From Nocardioides sp. URHA0032 (GTDB taxonomy: Bacteria > Actinomycetota > Actinomycetes > Propionibacteriales > Nocardioidaceae): a stretch of 64,000 nucleotides of DNA. A model generated the notes under the pieces. It saw nothing but the letters and a program-made list of their open reading frames with translations. It was not told the origin of the DNA and did not search any database. This document shows, piece after piece, positions 7,842 to 15,736 of the stretch (within the stretch, counting starts at the first letter, position 1; the number at the start of each line of letters is the position of its first letter). Both the position numbers and the translations under genes were made by a program. The stretch lies in the NCBI RefSeq assembly GCF_000620645.1, contig NZ_KK211159.1:455467-519466 (forward strand), given 5' to 3'.

Positions 7842-8812
7842 CGAGGCTGCTGCTCGCGGTCGACGCGCCCTCGCTGCTGCACCGCAACCACCACGCCCGC
7901 GCCGAGTCCGGGCTGCTCGACCGCGGCGGCCGGCCCGCGTGGGCGCTGCACGGCATGCTCCGGCAGATCCTGGAGGCGATCGACCAGTTCGCGCCGGACG
8001 CCGTGCTGTTCGGCCTCGACGATCGGCGGACGTCGATCCGGGAGACGGCGTACCCCGCCTACAAGGCGGGCCGCGCGGAGAAGGACCCGGCCCTCGTCGA
8101 CCAGCTCGAGCGGGCCGCCGCCCTCCTCGACGCGCTCGGCATGCTCACCGTGACGCCGGCGGGACTGGAGGCCGACGACGTGAACGCCTCCGCGGCCACC
8201 TGGGCCGAGGAGCACGGGTGGAGCTGCGTGCTCGTCACCTCCGACCGCGACGCGTTCGCGCACATCAGCGGGTCGACCCAGGTGCTGCGGCTGATCAGCG
8301 GCGGCATCAACGGCTCGCCGCTGCTCAACCCGGCGCGGCTGCGGGCGATGTACGGCATCGCCGCCGAGCACTACCTGGAGTACGCCGCCCTGCGCGGCGA
8401 CGCCAGCGACAACCTGCCCGGTGTGCCCGGGATCGGCGAGAAGATCGCGCCGTTCCTGCTGTCCGAGATGGGCTCGATGCGGGCGGTCTGGGCGGACATC
8501 GACCACTGCGGCGGCGCGACCCTGGTGGCGACGCTGGACTCCTACTGCGCGGAGGTCGGCCGCCCGCGCATCGGTGCCTCCGTCCTGAAGAAGCTCGCCA
8601 CGCCCGCGGCCCGGGAGCGGTTCGAGTTCAACCTGTCGATGATGTCGGGCCGCACGGACCTCGACCTCGGGCTGACCCCGGACCTGCCGGGCAGCCCCGG
8701 CCTGCTGCCCCTCGACCCGGACCGGATCGCCCAGGTGGTCGGCTACCTCGGCGTGCCCGCGACGACGGACCTGGCGATGCGGGTGCTCACCAGCCGGCCG
8801 GCAAGCTGGTGA
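7838..8812 (+). CDS. 5'-3' exonuclease, FEN family (Pol I N-terminal-like)
   Basis: A 324-aa stand-alone flap/5'-3' exonuclease. LLLAVDAPSLLHRN gives the first acidic residue, FGLDDRRTSIRETAYPAYKAGR the arch region, GLEADDVNASAA and VTSDRDAF the acidic metal-binding cluster, and LRGDASDNLPGVPGIGEK the H3TH DNA-binding motif. It should remove 5' flaps or RNA primers. GTG start overlaps the App1-like stop (GTGA). Its tail overlaps the convergent enoyl-CoA hydratase tail by 26 bp. Co-occurrence with LigB next door would suit a nick-processing pair, but they are on opposite strands. Confidence 0.9.
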   Translation: MTRLLLAVDAPSLLHRNHHARAESGLLDRGGRPAWALHGMLRQILEAIDQFAPDAVLFGLDDRRTSIRETAYPAYKAGRAEKDPALVDQLERAAALLDALGMLTVTPAGLEADDVNASAATWAEEHGWSCVLVTSDRDAFAHISGSTQVLRLISGGINGSPLLNPARLRAMYGIAAEHYLEYAALRGDASDNLPGVPGIGEKIAPFLLSEMGSMRAVWADIDHCGGATLVATLDSYCAEVGRPRIGASVLKKLATPAARERFEFNLSMMSGRTDLDLGLTPDLPGSPGLLPLDPDRIAQVVGYLGVPATTDLAMRVLTSRPASW

Positions 8813-9572
8813 AGTCCGGCTCCCGGCCCTCCGCGAACGCGGTCAGGGCCTCGAGGTTCGCCGGCCCGCCCATCAGCTCCGCGAACGCCGCGTTCTCCCG
8901 CTCGCGCGCCGCCGCGATGTCGGGCCGCAGCGGCTCGGTCATCGTCCGCTTCACGGCGACCAGCGACGAGATCGGCCTGGCCGCCAGCAGCTCGGCGTGC
9001 CGCCGCGCCTCGGGCAGCAGGTCGTCGGGCTCGCAGACCTTCCAGACGAGGCCCATCTCCCGTGCCTCCTGCGCAGAGATCCACTCGGCCGACAGCAGCA
9101 CCCATGCGGCGGCCTGACGGCCGACCAGCCGCGGCAGCAGGTACGACGAGGCCGCCTCGGGCGCCACGCCCAGGCTGGTGAACGGGCACTTGAGCCGGGC
9201 CGTGGTCGACATGAAGGCGAGGTCCGCGAAGCCGAGGATCGTCGTACCGATGCCGAGGCCGACGCCGTTCACCGCGCAGACGAGCGGCTTCGGGAAGTCC
9301 GCGAGCGCGTCGACCAGCCCGACGAACCCGTGCTCGCCGGGCACGAACGCGGGGTCGGTCGCGCGGGCGTGCATCTCGAGCAGGTCGGTGCCGGCGCTGA
9401 AGCCGCGCCCGTTCCCGGTCAGCAGCACGACGGCGACGTCGGGGTCGTCCGCGGCCGCGCGCAGCGCCTCCGTGGTCGCGTCGTAGAGCTCCTCGTTGAA
9501 CGCGTTGAGCGCCTCCGGGCGGTCCAGGGTCAGCGTCCGGACCCGGGCCCGGTCCTCGATCTGCAGGGTCAT
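8787..9572 (-). CDS. Enoyl-CoA hydratase/isomerase family protein
   Basis: A 261-aa crotonase-fold protein. It starts MTLQIEDRARVRTLTLDRPEALNAF, with the oxyanion-hole segments GFSAGTDLLEM and NGVGLGIGTTI. At the first catalytic Glu position of classical hydratases (GGGxE) it has GIGTTI, so it may be an isomerase or a hydratase with altered chemistry. It acts on acyl-CoA in fatty-acid or sterol side-chain oxidation. Its ATG overlaps the region of the divergent glycosylase start. There is no KstR-like box in front of it. Confidence 0.87.
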   Translation of the reverse strand: MTLQIEDRARVRTLTLDRPEALNAFNEELYDATTEALRAAADDPDVAVVLLTGNGRGFSAGTDLLEMHARATDPAFVPGEHGFVGLVDALADFPKPLVCAVNGVGLGIGTTILGFADLAFMSTTARLKCPFTSLGVAPEAASSYLLPRLVGRQAAAWVLLSAEWISAQEAREMGLVWKVCEPDDLLPEARRHAELLAARPISSLVAVKRTMTEPLRPDIAAARERENAAFAELMGGPANLEALTAFAEGREPDFTSLPAGW

Positions 9573-9591
9573 GCCGCCTATCCTCGCGGAC

Positions 9592-10524
9592 GTGGACGGT
9601 CGGGTGCGGGAGTGGCGTCCGGACTGGCCCTGCCCGGTCGGCGCCACCCTCGCGACCCACCGCCGCGGGGGCGGCGACCCGACGTACCGCATCGTCGGCG
9701 ATCAGCACTGGCGCGGCATCGGCACCCCGGCGGGTCCGGCCACGCTCCTCGTGGAGCCCCTCACCAGCGCGGGCGTCGTGCGCGCCGAGGCCTGGGGGCC
9801 CGGCGCCGAGTGGGTCCTCGAGTCGGTCCCCGAGCTCCTCGGCGCCGGCGACGACACGACCGGCTTCGACGCGGACCGCCACCCGCTCGTCGCGGAGGCC
9901 TGGCGTCGGTACTCGCACTGGCGGATCGGCCGCACCGGTCTGGTCATGGAGGCGCTGACCCCGGCGGTCATCGAGCAGAAGGTGACCGGCCAGGAGGCGT
10001 TCGCGGGGTTCCGGATGCTCGTGCACCGGTACGGCGAACGGGCACCCGGCCCGGGCCGCGAGCTGAAGCTCTGGGTGCAGCCCGACGCCGCCACGATCCG
10101 CCGGGTCCCCTCCTGGGAGTGGCTGCGGATGCACGTCGACCCGGCCCGCTCGCGCACCCTCGTCGGCGCCGCCCGGGTGGCGGAGTCGCTCGAGCGCACC
10201 GTAGGGCTGCCGGGCGACGAGGTCGAGCGCCGGCTGACCAGCCTTCCCGGCATCGGCGCCTGGACGGCCGCCGAGGTGCGCCAGCGCGCCCACGGTGACG
10301 CCGACGCGGTGAGCTTCGGCGACTACCACGTGGCGAAGGACCTCGGCTGGGCCGTGGCCGGCCGGGACTTCGACGACGCCGAGATGGCGGAGTTCCTGGA
10401 GCCGTGGCGACCGCACCGCGGCCGGGTCCCGGTGCTGCTCGCCCTGGCCGCCGGGCGGCGCCCGCGGCACGGCGCGCGGATGGCGCCGCGCACCCACCTG
10501 CCCGCCCGCGTCACGAGGACCTGA
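9592..10524 (+). CDS. DNA-3-methyladenine glycosylase-like, HhH-GPD superfamily
   Basis: A 310-aa protein (335 residues is not reached even from the alternative ATG at 9571). The C-terminal half holds the helix-hairpin-helix LTSLPGIGAWTAAEV and the downstream catalytic-Asp segment AVSFGDYHV (Asp244). The middle has VMEALTPAVIEQKVTGQEAF, the AlkA-type LxxxIxxQQ-like helix. It should excise alkylated bases. I prefer GTG (VDGRVREWRPDWP) as start because the ATG at 9571 overlaps the divergent echA start. It is coupled to the SCP-2 gene by a TGATG overlap. Confidence 0.85.
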   Translation: MDGRVREWRPDWPCPVGATLATHRRGGGDPTYRIVGDQHWRGIGTPAGPATLLVEPLTSAGVVRAEAWGPGAEWVLESVPELLGAGDDTTGFDADRHPLVAEAWRRYSHWRIGRTGLVMEALTPAVIEQKVTGQEAFAGFRMLVHRYGERAPGPGRELKLWVQPDAATIRRVPSWEWLRMHVDPARSRTLVGAARVAESLERTVGLPGDEVERRLTSLPGIGAWTAAEVRQRAHGDADAVSFGDYHVAKDLGWAVAGRDFDDAEMAEFLEPWRPHRGRVPVLLALAAGRRPRHGARMAPRTHLPARVTRT

Positions 10525-11447
10525 TGGACCTGACCCCGCTGCGCACGGCCACGCCCGACGAGGCGGCCGCGTTCTTCGCCGACGCCGATGCCGAGGCCCT
10601 GGTCGCCGCCGTCACCGGCACCCCGGACGAGGAGCTGCTCGAGCTGATCGGCCGCGACGGGATCCGGCCGGTGGCGATCGAGGGGATCCTCGCGCGGCTG
10701 CACGAGTACGCCGTACCGGAGCGGCTCGCCGCTCTGCACGGTACGGTCCGCATCGACCTGGAGCGCCGCGGGAAGCTGCTCGAGAGCCACGTCCTCCGGT
10801 TCGCGGGCGGCACCATCGAGCTCACCCGGGCCGACCCGGTCGACGTCGTGCTCCGGACCAGCATCCTGCGGTTCGTCCGGCTCGTGAGCGGCGAGCGCAA
10901 CGCCGGGCTGGAGTACCTCTCCGGCAAGCTCGACATCGAGGGCGACGCGACGCTCGCGCTGGCGGTCGGCGGCATCTTCCGCGTGCCCGGCAGCGACGTC
11001 GTCGCCGTCGACCCGACCGCGCTCGACCCGGTCGACGTGGCGACCGTCCTCGAGGACGCACCGCGCGAGCACCTCGAGAAGGTGATGGCGTCGGGGTTCC
11101 GGCCGGTCGTGCTCGGCGAGATCTTCCGGCGCCTGCCCGAGTACGTCGACCAGCACCGGGCCCGCGGCGTCGAGCTGGCCGTGGCCTTCCGGCTGCTCGG
11201 CAACCCGTCCGGCGAGGTCGAGCGCTACGTCGTCCGCGTCTCCGACGGGGTCGCGACCGTGACCGAGGGCGAGGAGGGCGAGGAGCGCGACGCCACCGTG
11301 ACGTGCCAGGCGCACGACTACCTGCGCCTCGCGACCGGCCACCTCAACCCGCTGACCGGCGTGCTCAAGGGACAGCTCAAGGTGAAGGGCGACCGGACCA
11401 AGGCGCTCAGGCTCAGCTCGGTGATCGACATCCCGCAGCCGCGCTGA
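10524..11447 (+). CDS. Double SCP-2 (sterol carrier) domain protein
   Basis: A 307-aa protein with two SCP-2-like segments. The first is around residues 75-155 (RIDLERRGKLLE... SGKLDIEGDATLALAVG), the second around 205-305 (ELAVAFRLL... GVLKGQLKVKGDRTKALRLSSVI). SCP-2 domains bind lipid or acyl-CoA in a hydrophobic tunnel. Start ATG overlaps the glycosylase stop by 1 nt, so the two are co-translated although functionally unlike. A link to the sterol genes downstream is possible but it has no KstR-like box. Confidence 0.8.
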   Translation: MDLTPLRTATPDEAAAFFADADAEALVAAVTGTPDEELLELIGRDGIRPVAIEGILARLHEYAVPERLAALHGTVRIDLERRGKLLESHVLRFAGGTIELTRADPVDVVLRTSILRFVRLVSGERNAGLEYLSGKLDIEGDATLALAVGGIFRVPGSDVVAVDPTALDPVDVATVLEDAPREHLEKVMASGFRPVVLGEIFRRLPEYVDQHRARGVELAVAFRLLGNPSGEVERYVVRVSDGVATVTEGEEGEERDATVTCQAHDYLRLATGHLNPLTGVLKGQLKVKGDRTKALRLSSVIDIPQPR

Positions 11448-11485
11448 CCCTTGACGGCCCGCCACCGGCTGGGTTTGCTCGGGCC

Positions 11486-11956
11486 ATGGGAAGCCCTACG
11501 GTGGTCCAGCCGGGCGAGATGCGCCTGGAGGTGGTCGTCGTACCGGTCTCGGACGTCGACCGCGCGAAGAACTTCTACGAGGGCCTCGGGTGGCGCCTCG
11601 ACGCCGACCTGACGGTCGAGGACGGGTACCACGTGGTGCAGCTGACGCCTCCGGGCTCCGGGTGCTCGATCATCTTCGGCGAGGGGGTCACGACCGCCCC
11701 GCCGGGGTCCTACCAGGGCCTCCAGCTGTCGGTGTACGACGTCGACGCGGCGAAGGCGGACCTCGAGTCCAGGGGCGTCGAGGTGACCGGCCCGTTCCAC
11801 GACGCGACCGGGATCTTCCACCACGCCGGCATGGCCGGCCGCGTCGACGGTCCGGCCCCCGACCACGCTGACTACGGCTCCTTCCTGGCGTTCAGCGACC
11901 CCGACGGCAACGGGTGGCTGTGCCAGGAGATCCGCACCCGGCTCCCGGGGCGGTGA
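11486..11956 (+). CDS. VOC (glyoxalase/bleomycin resistance) superfamily protein
   Basis: A 156-aa VOC-fold protein. The two beta-alpha-beta-beta-beta halves read MRLEVVVVPVSDVDRAKNFYEGLGWRLDAD and GLQLSVYDVDAAKADLESRGVEV, ending FSDPDGNGWLCQEI. The DPDGN turn is typical. Substrate unknown. It overlaps the next small gene by 4 nt. Confidence 0.85.
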   Translation: MGSPTVVQPGEMRLEVVVVPVSDVDRAKNFYEGLGWRLDADLTVEDGYHVVQLTPPGSGCSIIFGEGVTTAPPGSYQGLQLSVYDVDAAKADLESRGVEVTGPFHDATGIFHHAGMAGRVDGPAPDHADYGSFLAFSDPDGNGWLCQEIRTRLPGR

Positions 11957-12129
11957 CCACGATGACGACGTCGTACGACTCGGTCGCCGACCTCGCCGAC
12001 GCCCTGCGGCGCGCGGCCGCCGCGCACGGTGAGCACGAGGCACGCACCGGCGAGGCGGACGCGAACTGGCCGGACTGGTACGCGCTGTACATGGTGCGCG
12101 AGCGCGCCGGCGAAGAGCTGCCGACCTAG
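11953..12129 (+). CDS. Small acidic protein partner of the VOC gene
   Basis: A 58-aa protein (VTTMTTSYDSVADLADALRR ... NWPDWYALYMVRERAGEELPT). The GTG start overlaps the VOC stop (GTGA). From memory, the segment NWPDWYAxYMVxExAGxELP also occurs as a C-terminal extension of some actinobacterial VOC proteins, so this looks like the same domain as a separate gene. No enzymatic motif. A second possible start is ATG three codons in. Confidence 0.65.
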   Translation: MTTMTTSYDSVADLADALRRAAAAHGEHEARTGEADANWPDWYALYMVRERAGEELPT

Positions 12130-12206
12130 GCATTCCGTCCTGCGACAGCAGCTGCGACACCAGGCGAGGTCAGCGCCATGGAGAAGGCAGCAGGGGTCTG
12201 ACGGAC

Positions 12207-12243
12207 GGAGCGGCGGTGCTCCCGAGCCGGGGACCGCCGCTCC
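12207..12243. terminator. Bidirectional hairpin terminator
   Basis: Perfect 11-bp arms GGAGCGGCGGT (12207-12217) and ACCGCCGCTCC (12233-12243), with inner CCC/GGG pairing extending the stem. It lies between the convergent ends of the small VOC-partner gene (12129) and the haloperoxidase-family gene (12250). Confidence 0.75.
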
Positions 12244-12249
12244 GACCTC

Positions 12250-13626
12250 TCACCAGTCGTGGTGGTGGTGCCTGAACGGCTGCAGCTCGTGCGCGACCAC
12301 GTAGCTCCCGACGCCGAGGCCCAGCGCCTTGCCCTGACGGTCCGCGTTGCGGAAGTGCAGGCCGGCCCAGATGCGGGCCTCGACGATCTCGGCGAGCACC
12401 TGCGAGAAGCTGTCGAAGCTTCGGACGGTCACGTCCCCTGGTTGCAGGAACGCCGAGATGCTCGTGATCGAGAAGCCGCCGTCGATCCTGTCGCCGAAGT
12501 ACTTCCACAGGACGCGGACGTTGGCACCGTCGAGGCAGAGGTGCCCCGAAGGGTGCTCGGGGTACGGCGCCGCGATCAGCGGTGCCCAGTCCGGATCCGG
12601 GGTGGTGGCCGGGTTGCCGTCCTCCGCGGCGCGATGGATGGCGTTCCAGGGACGCCAGAAGTCCCAGTGGTACTTGTCGTTCCAGCAGCTGATCGCCGCG
12701 TCGCCCGCGCTGAGGTTCTGCAGGGCGAGGAGCCGCGCCGTGTCCAGCGCGTCGAGCCCGTTGCGCATCGAGAGCTCGCGGCCGACCTCGTTCCAGCTCC
12801 GGACCGGCGTGCTCTGCCACCAACGGGCGATGTAGGTCTGGGTCGTCGTCCGAGTGGTGCTCTCGAGCGCACCGATCTGCTTGACCTCGTTGAACTCAGC
12901 CGCATACCTGGCGGTGTCGAGCCCGAGCGGGCCTCGGGTGCGGAACTGCGAGGCCGACTTCAGGACGAACGGCTGCACCCCGCCGACCCACGGCGTCGGG
13001 TCCAGGACCGGCAGCCCGGTGGCCGGGTCCGTCAACGGCGACCAGTGCCCGGGGGCGTCGTTGGGAACCCACTGCGAGGGTCCGAACCTACCGTCGCCCG
13101 TGCGGGCCGCGATCATGGCCGCGGCGGCGGCCTCGCCGGCGGCGATCCCCGCCTTCTCGGCCCAGCCGTCGGGAACGTCGGCGAGCGCGTCGGCGTACTG
13201 CGTCGCCAGTGTGCTGAGCATGGTGGTCCGCGTGGCCTCCGGGAGGTTGGGCACGCCGGCCAGGATGTTGTGGAGCACGCCCGCGCTGGCAGCTGCCACC
13301 GCGGCGTCCTCCGAGGCCCACCTCGGGTAGCGCTTCACCAGCAGGTACGGCCGGAAGTGCCGGTGACCGATCGCGTTGACCGCGTCGAAGACCGCGCCCT
13401 GGACCATGGCCATGTGGACGGCCGCGGCGGGCGGAGCCCCACCGGCGGGGCCGGGCAGGCTGATCAGCGTGTTGACCGCGATCTCGTCCCACGCTCTGAC
13501 CGCATCGCCGCTGGCGCTGCTCCCGTGGTCGTGGTCCGTGACGGCCTGGGCGGACGACGCCGACACGCTCGTGAGGGCGAGCGCCGCTGCAGTCATCACC
13601 CCGACAAACATCCTGCTCGATCTCAT
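12250..13626 (-). CDS. Secreted vanadium haloperoxidase / PAP2-superfamily protein
   Basis: A 458-aa protein with a Sec signal peptide (MRSSRMFVGVMTAAALALTS, cleavage near SSAQA). The haloperoxidase/acid phosphatase active-site blocks are in order: KYHWDFWRPWNAIHR (motif 1 Lys/Arg, around 320-335), YPEHPSGH (355-362, motif 2) and ARIWAGLHFRNADRQGKALG (motif 3 Arg/His, around 415-435). It probably oxidises halides with peroxide or removes phosphate outside the cell; which cannot be told by sequence. AGGAGGAG precedes the ATG. Both mature ends are His-rich (TDHDHG; RHHHHDW). Confidence 0.87.
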   Translation of the reverse strand: MRSSRMFVGVMTAAALALTSVSASSAQAVTDHDHGSSASGDAVRAWDEIAVNTLISLPGPAGGAPPAAAVHMAMVQGAVFDAVNAIGHRHFRPYLLVKRYPRWASEDAAVAAASAGVLHNILAGVPNLPEATRTTMLSTLATQYADALADVPDGWAEKAGIAAGEAAAAAMIAARTGDGRFGPSQWVPNDAPGHWSPLTDPATGLPVLDPTPWVGGVQPFVLKSASQFRTRGPLGLDTARYAAEFNEVKQIGALESTTRTTTQTYIARWWQSTPVRSWNEVGRELSMRNGLDALDTARLLALQNLSAGDAAISCWNDKYHWDFWRPWNAIHRAAEDGNPATTPDPDWAPLIAAPYPEHPSGHLCLDGANVRVLWKYFGDRIDGGFSITSISAFLQPGDVTVRSFDSFSQVLAEIVEARIWAGLHFRNADRQGKALGLGVGSYVVAHELQPFRHHHHDW

Positions 13627-14237
13627 CGCTCCTCCTAGGGGAGTGACGAGGACGCGACGACCCGCGGTGCGCCCTCCGGGTGGTGTCGATCCTTCCCAGT
13701 GAAGCCCACGACGACCCGAGCGCGCATCACACCGGTTGACGAGATCGGGACTAGTGCAGGAACGCGCGGGTCAGCGCCGCGTCGAAGGCACGGCCCGGCA
13801 GCAGCCGGCGTGCTGCGGGATGACCCGTGCCCCCTTGCCGGACGCGTAGCGGGTGCGCGGACGCCAGGCCGTCGGGCCTTCACGATCGTCCGCGCCGAGG
13901 TCGTGGGGCCACTGGACATCAGCCGGATGCGAATGCCGCGGAGGGGAGCGCAGCGTTCCAGGCGGCTGGGCCGGGTCAGGCGTGGGTGGCGAGGAACGCG
14001 GAAACCGTCTGGTCTGCGACGGTCAGGTCGACCGGTGCGGTCGGTGGTTCGTTGTGGCTCCACTGCAGCACGTAGTCGGTCACGTCGTCGTTGAGGCAGC
14101 TGTCGGGCGGGCAGCCAGCGAGTCAGTGCCCCACTAGACCGGTCAGCAGTGGCGCTCGCATCCGGCGTCGACAGGTGCACGCTCATCGGCTCCGGTAAAG
14201 GCTCGCAGTCTCGGACCGCGAATAGGGACACACTCAG
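13627..14237. other. 611-bp region with decayed coding fragments
   Basis: No intact gene. The first 40 nt hold the ribosome-binding site of the haloperoxidase gene. Short minus-strand frames with protein-like composition but interrupted by stops lie near 13753-13830 (ending RAFDAALTRAFLH-stop) and 13976-14122 (annotated separately). I read it as degenerate former coding DNA. Confidence 0.45.
13976..14122 (-). pseudogene. C-terminal gene remnant (hydrolase-like tail)
   Basis: A 48-codon open stretch bounded upstream by an in-frame stop. It reads LAGCPPDSCLNDDVTDYVLQ, then a Trp/Pro-rich piece, and ends VADQTVSAFLATHA-stop. Composition and the natural-looking C-terminus resemble the tail of a secreted alpha/beta-hydrolase or esterase. 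There is no start codon and no catalytic motif, so I call it a remnant with low confidence. Confidence 0.3.
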
Positions 14238-15500
14238 TCAGAGCAGCGGCCGCAGGGGCGCGAGGATCGCCTCGGTGAACTTGCGGTGCAGGTCCCGCGC
14301 CTCCCACTCGCCGTGGGTGAGCTCGAGGCAGTTCGACTCGTCGGTGCGGAAGATCTCCTCGAGGTTGGCCGCGAAGGCCTCGTCGATCACCTCGATGTTG
14401 ATCTCGTAATTGCCCTGGAGGCTGAGGCGGTCGACGTTCGCCGTGCCGACCGTCGACCAGGTGCCGTCGATCGTGGAGGTCTTCGCGTGCACCATGGCGT
14501 CGCGGAACCGGAAGATCCGCACCCCGGCGTTCAGCAGCTGCGTGAAGTAGCCGCGGGAGATCCAGTCCGCGACGATGTGGTTCGACTTCAGCGGCAGCAG
14601 CAGGCGTACGTCGACCCCGCGCCCGGCCGCGTCCTTGATCGCGTCGACGAAGTCCTGATCGGGGCAGAAGTAGGCAGCCGTCAGCCAGATGTTGGTCGAC
14701 GCGCGGTTGATCGCCTCGATGTACATCGACCGGATGGGGAACATCCACAGCCGCGGCACGTTGCGGTGGAACCGGATCCGCGGCTCCCAGGTGGACGCGG
14801 TCTCGAGCAGCAACGGCCGCTCCGACGTCCCGATCCGGCGCCGCCGGTTGAGGTTCCAGAAGTCCGCGAACGCGCGCTTGAGGTCCCAGACGCCCGGGCC
14901 GGTGATGCGCACGTGCGTGTCGCGCCACTCGGTGGCGTACGCCGACCCGACGTTGTAGCCGCCGACGAACCCGACCGCGTCGTCGACGACCAGGATCTTG
15001 CGGTGGTCGCGGCCGTAGCGGGCGAGGTCGAAGAACTTCCAGCCGGCCGGGTAGACCGGGTAGCGCAGGACCTTCATCGTCGGCGGGAACCGCTTGAACC
15101 GCGGCGAGACGACGAGGTTCGCGAACCCGTCGTAGATGACGTAGACCTCGACGCCCCGGTCGGCAGCCGCGGAGAGCGCCGCCTTGAACCGCTCGCCGAC
15201 CTCGTCGCCCTTCCAGATGTAGGTCTCGAAGAGGATCTGCCGCTGTGCCTGCTCGATGGCGCCGAGCATGGCGTCGTAGAGGTCGCGGCCGTAGGTGTAC
15301 GTCGTGAGCGTGCCCTCGCCGACCTCGACCTCGTGCGGCGCCGTGACGGGGAACGGCCGCGGCTTCTTGCCGCGGCGGCGGTAGGAGTCGACCAGCGACA
15401 TCCCGATCGCCAGCGCCAGCTGGACGCCGAAGACGGCCATCAGCGTGCGGCGGAGGATCCGGATCACCCGCGCGGACGGAGAAGGCGTGCGGCGGGTCAC
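14238..15500 (-). CDS. Phospholipase D / cardiolipin synthase family protein
   Basis: A 420-aa protein with one N-terminal membrane anchor (VIRILRRTLMAVFGVQLALAIGM region) and two HKD motifs: DHRKILVVDDAVGFVGGYN (His166) and VHAKTSTIDGTWSTVGTAN (His338), each followed by the G-G/G-S type strand. Spacing and Trp/Tyr-rich context fit the cardiolipin synthase A/YwiE branch, which joins two phosphatidylglycerols or a CDP-lipid. The HKD lysines are present, so it should be active. Monocistronic on the minus strand, no partner gene. Confidence 0.87.
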   Translation of the reverse strand: MTRRTPSPSARVIRILRRTLMAVFGVQLALAIGMSLVDSYRRRGKKPRPFPVTAPHEVEVGEGTLTTYTYGRDLYDAMLGAIEQAQRQILFETYIWKGDEVGERFKAALSAAADRGVEVYVIYDGFANLVVSPRFKRFPPTMKVLRYPVYPAGWKFFDLARYGRDHRKILVVDDAVGFVGGYNVGSAYATEWRDTHVRITGPGVWDLKRAFADFWNLNRRRRIGTSERPLLLETASTWEPRIRFHRNVPRLWMFPIRSMYIEAINRASTNIWLTAAYFCPDQDFVDAIKDAAGRGVDVRLLLPLKSNHIVADWISRGYFTQLLNAGVRIFRFRDAMVHAKTSTIDGTWSTVGTANVDRLSLQGNYEINIEVIDEAFAANLEEIFRTDESNCLELTHGEWEARDLHRKFTEAILAPLRPLL

Positions 15501-15521
15501 GGAGACAATCTAGCCAGACGA

Positions 15522-15554
15522 GAGGAGCCCCCGCCGGTCGGCGGGGGCCCCTCT
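15522..15554. terminator. Hairpin terminator
   Basis: CCCCCGCC (15528-15535), loop GGTC, GGCGGGGG (15540-15547), extended by AGAGG/CCTCT outside. It lies just downstream of the minus-strand stop at 15569, as if it terminated a gene that is now mostly gone. It may also shield the downstream phospholipase gene from read-through. Confidence 0.6.
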
Positions 15555-15568
15555 GACGACGCTGCCGG

Positions 15569-15736
15569 TCACTCCTCCGAGCAGGTGACCACGACCGGGA
15601 TGTTGGTCTTGGGCACGCACAGCGCCCAGATCTTCGTCTTGAAGGGGTGCTGCACGCCGTCGAACTGGACCGACCGGGGCCAGGGGTCCGCCCGCTCCGG
15701 AGCGACGCTGTCGGTGCCCCCGTCTACGCTCGGAGT
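15569..15736 (-). pseudogene. Orphan 3' gene end before uvrB
   Basis: A minus-strand frame open across the uvrB start reads ...[20 protein letters not shown] and ends [12 protein letters not shown] at 15569, followed 15 nt later by a hairpin terminator. The sequence looks like a natural C-terminus with two cysteines. The only in-frame start codons would give about 25 aa or less. Best explained as the surviving tail of a lost gene; a very small secreted peptide is the alternative. Confidence 0.3.
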
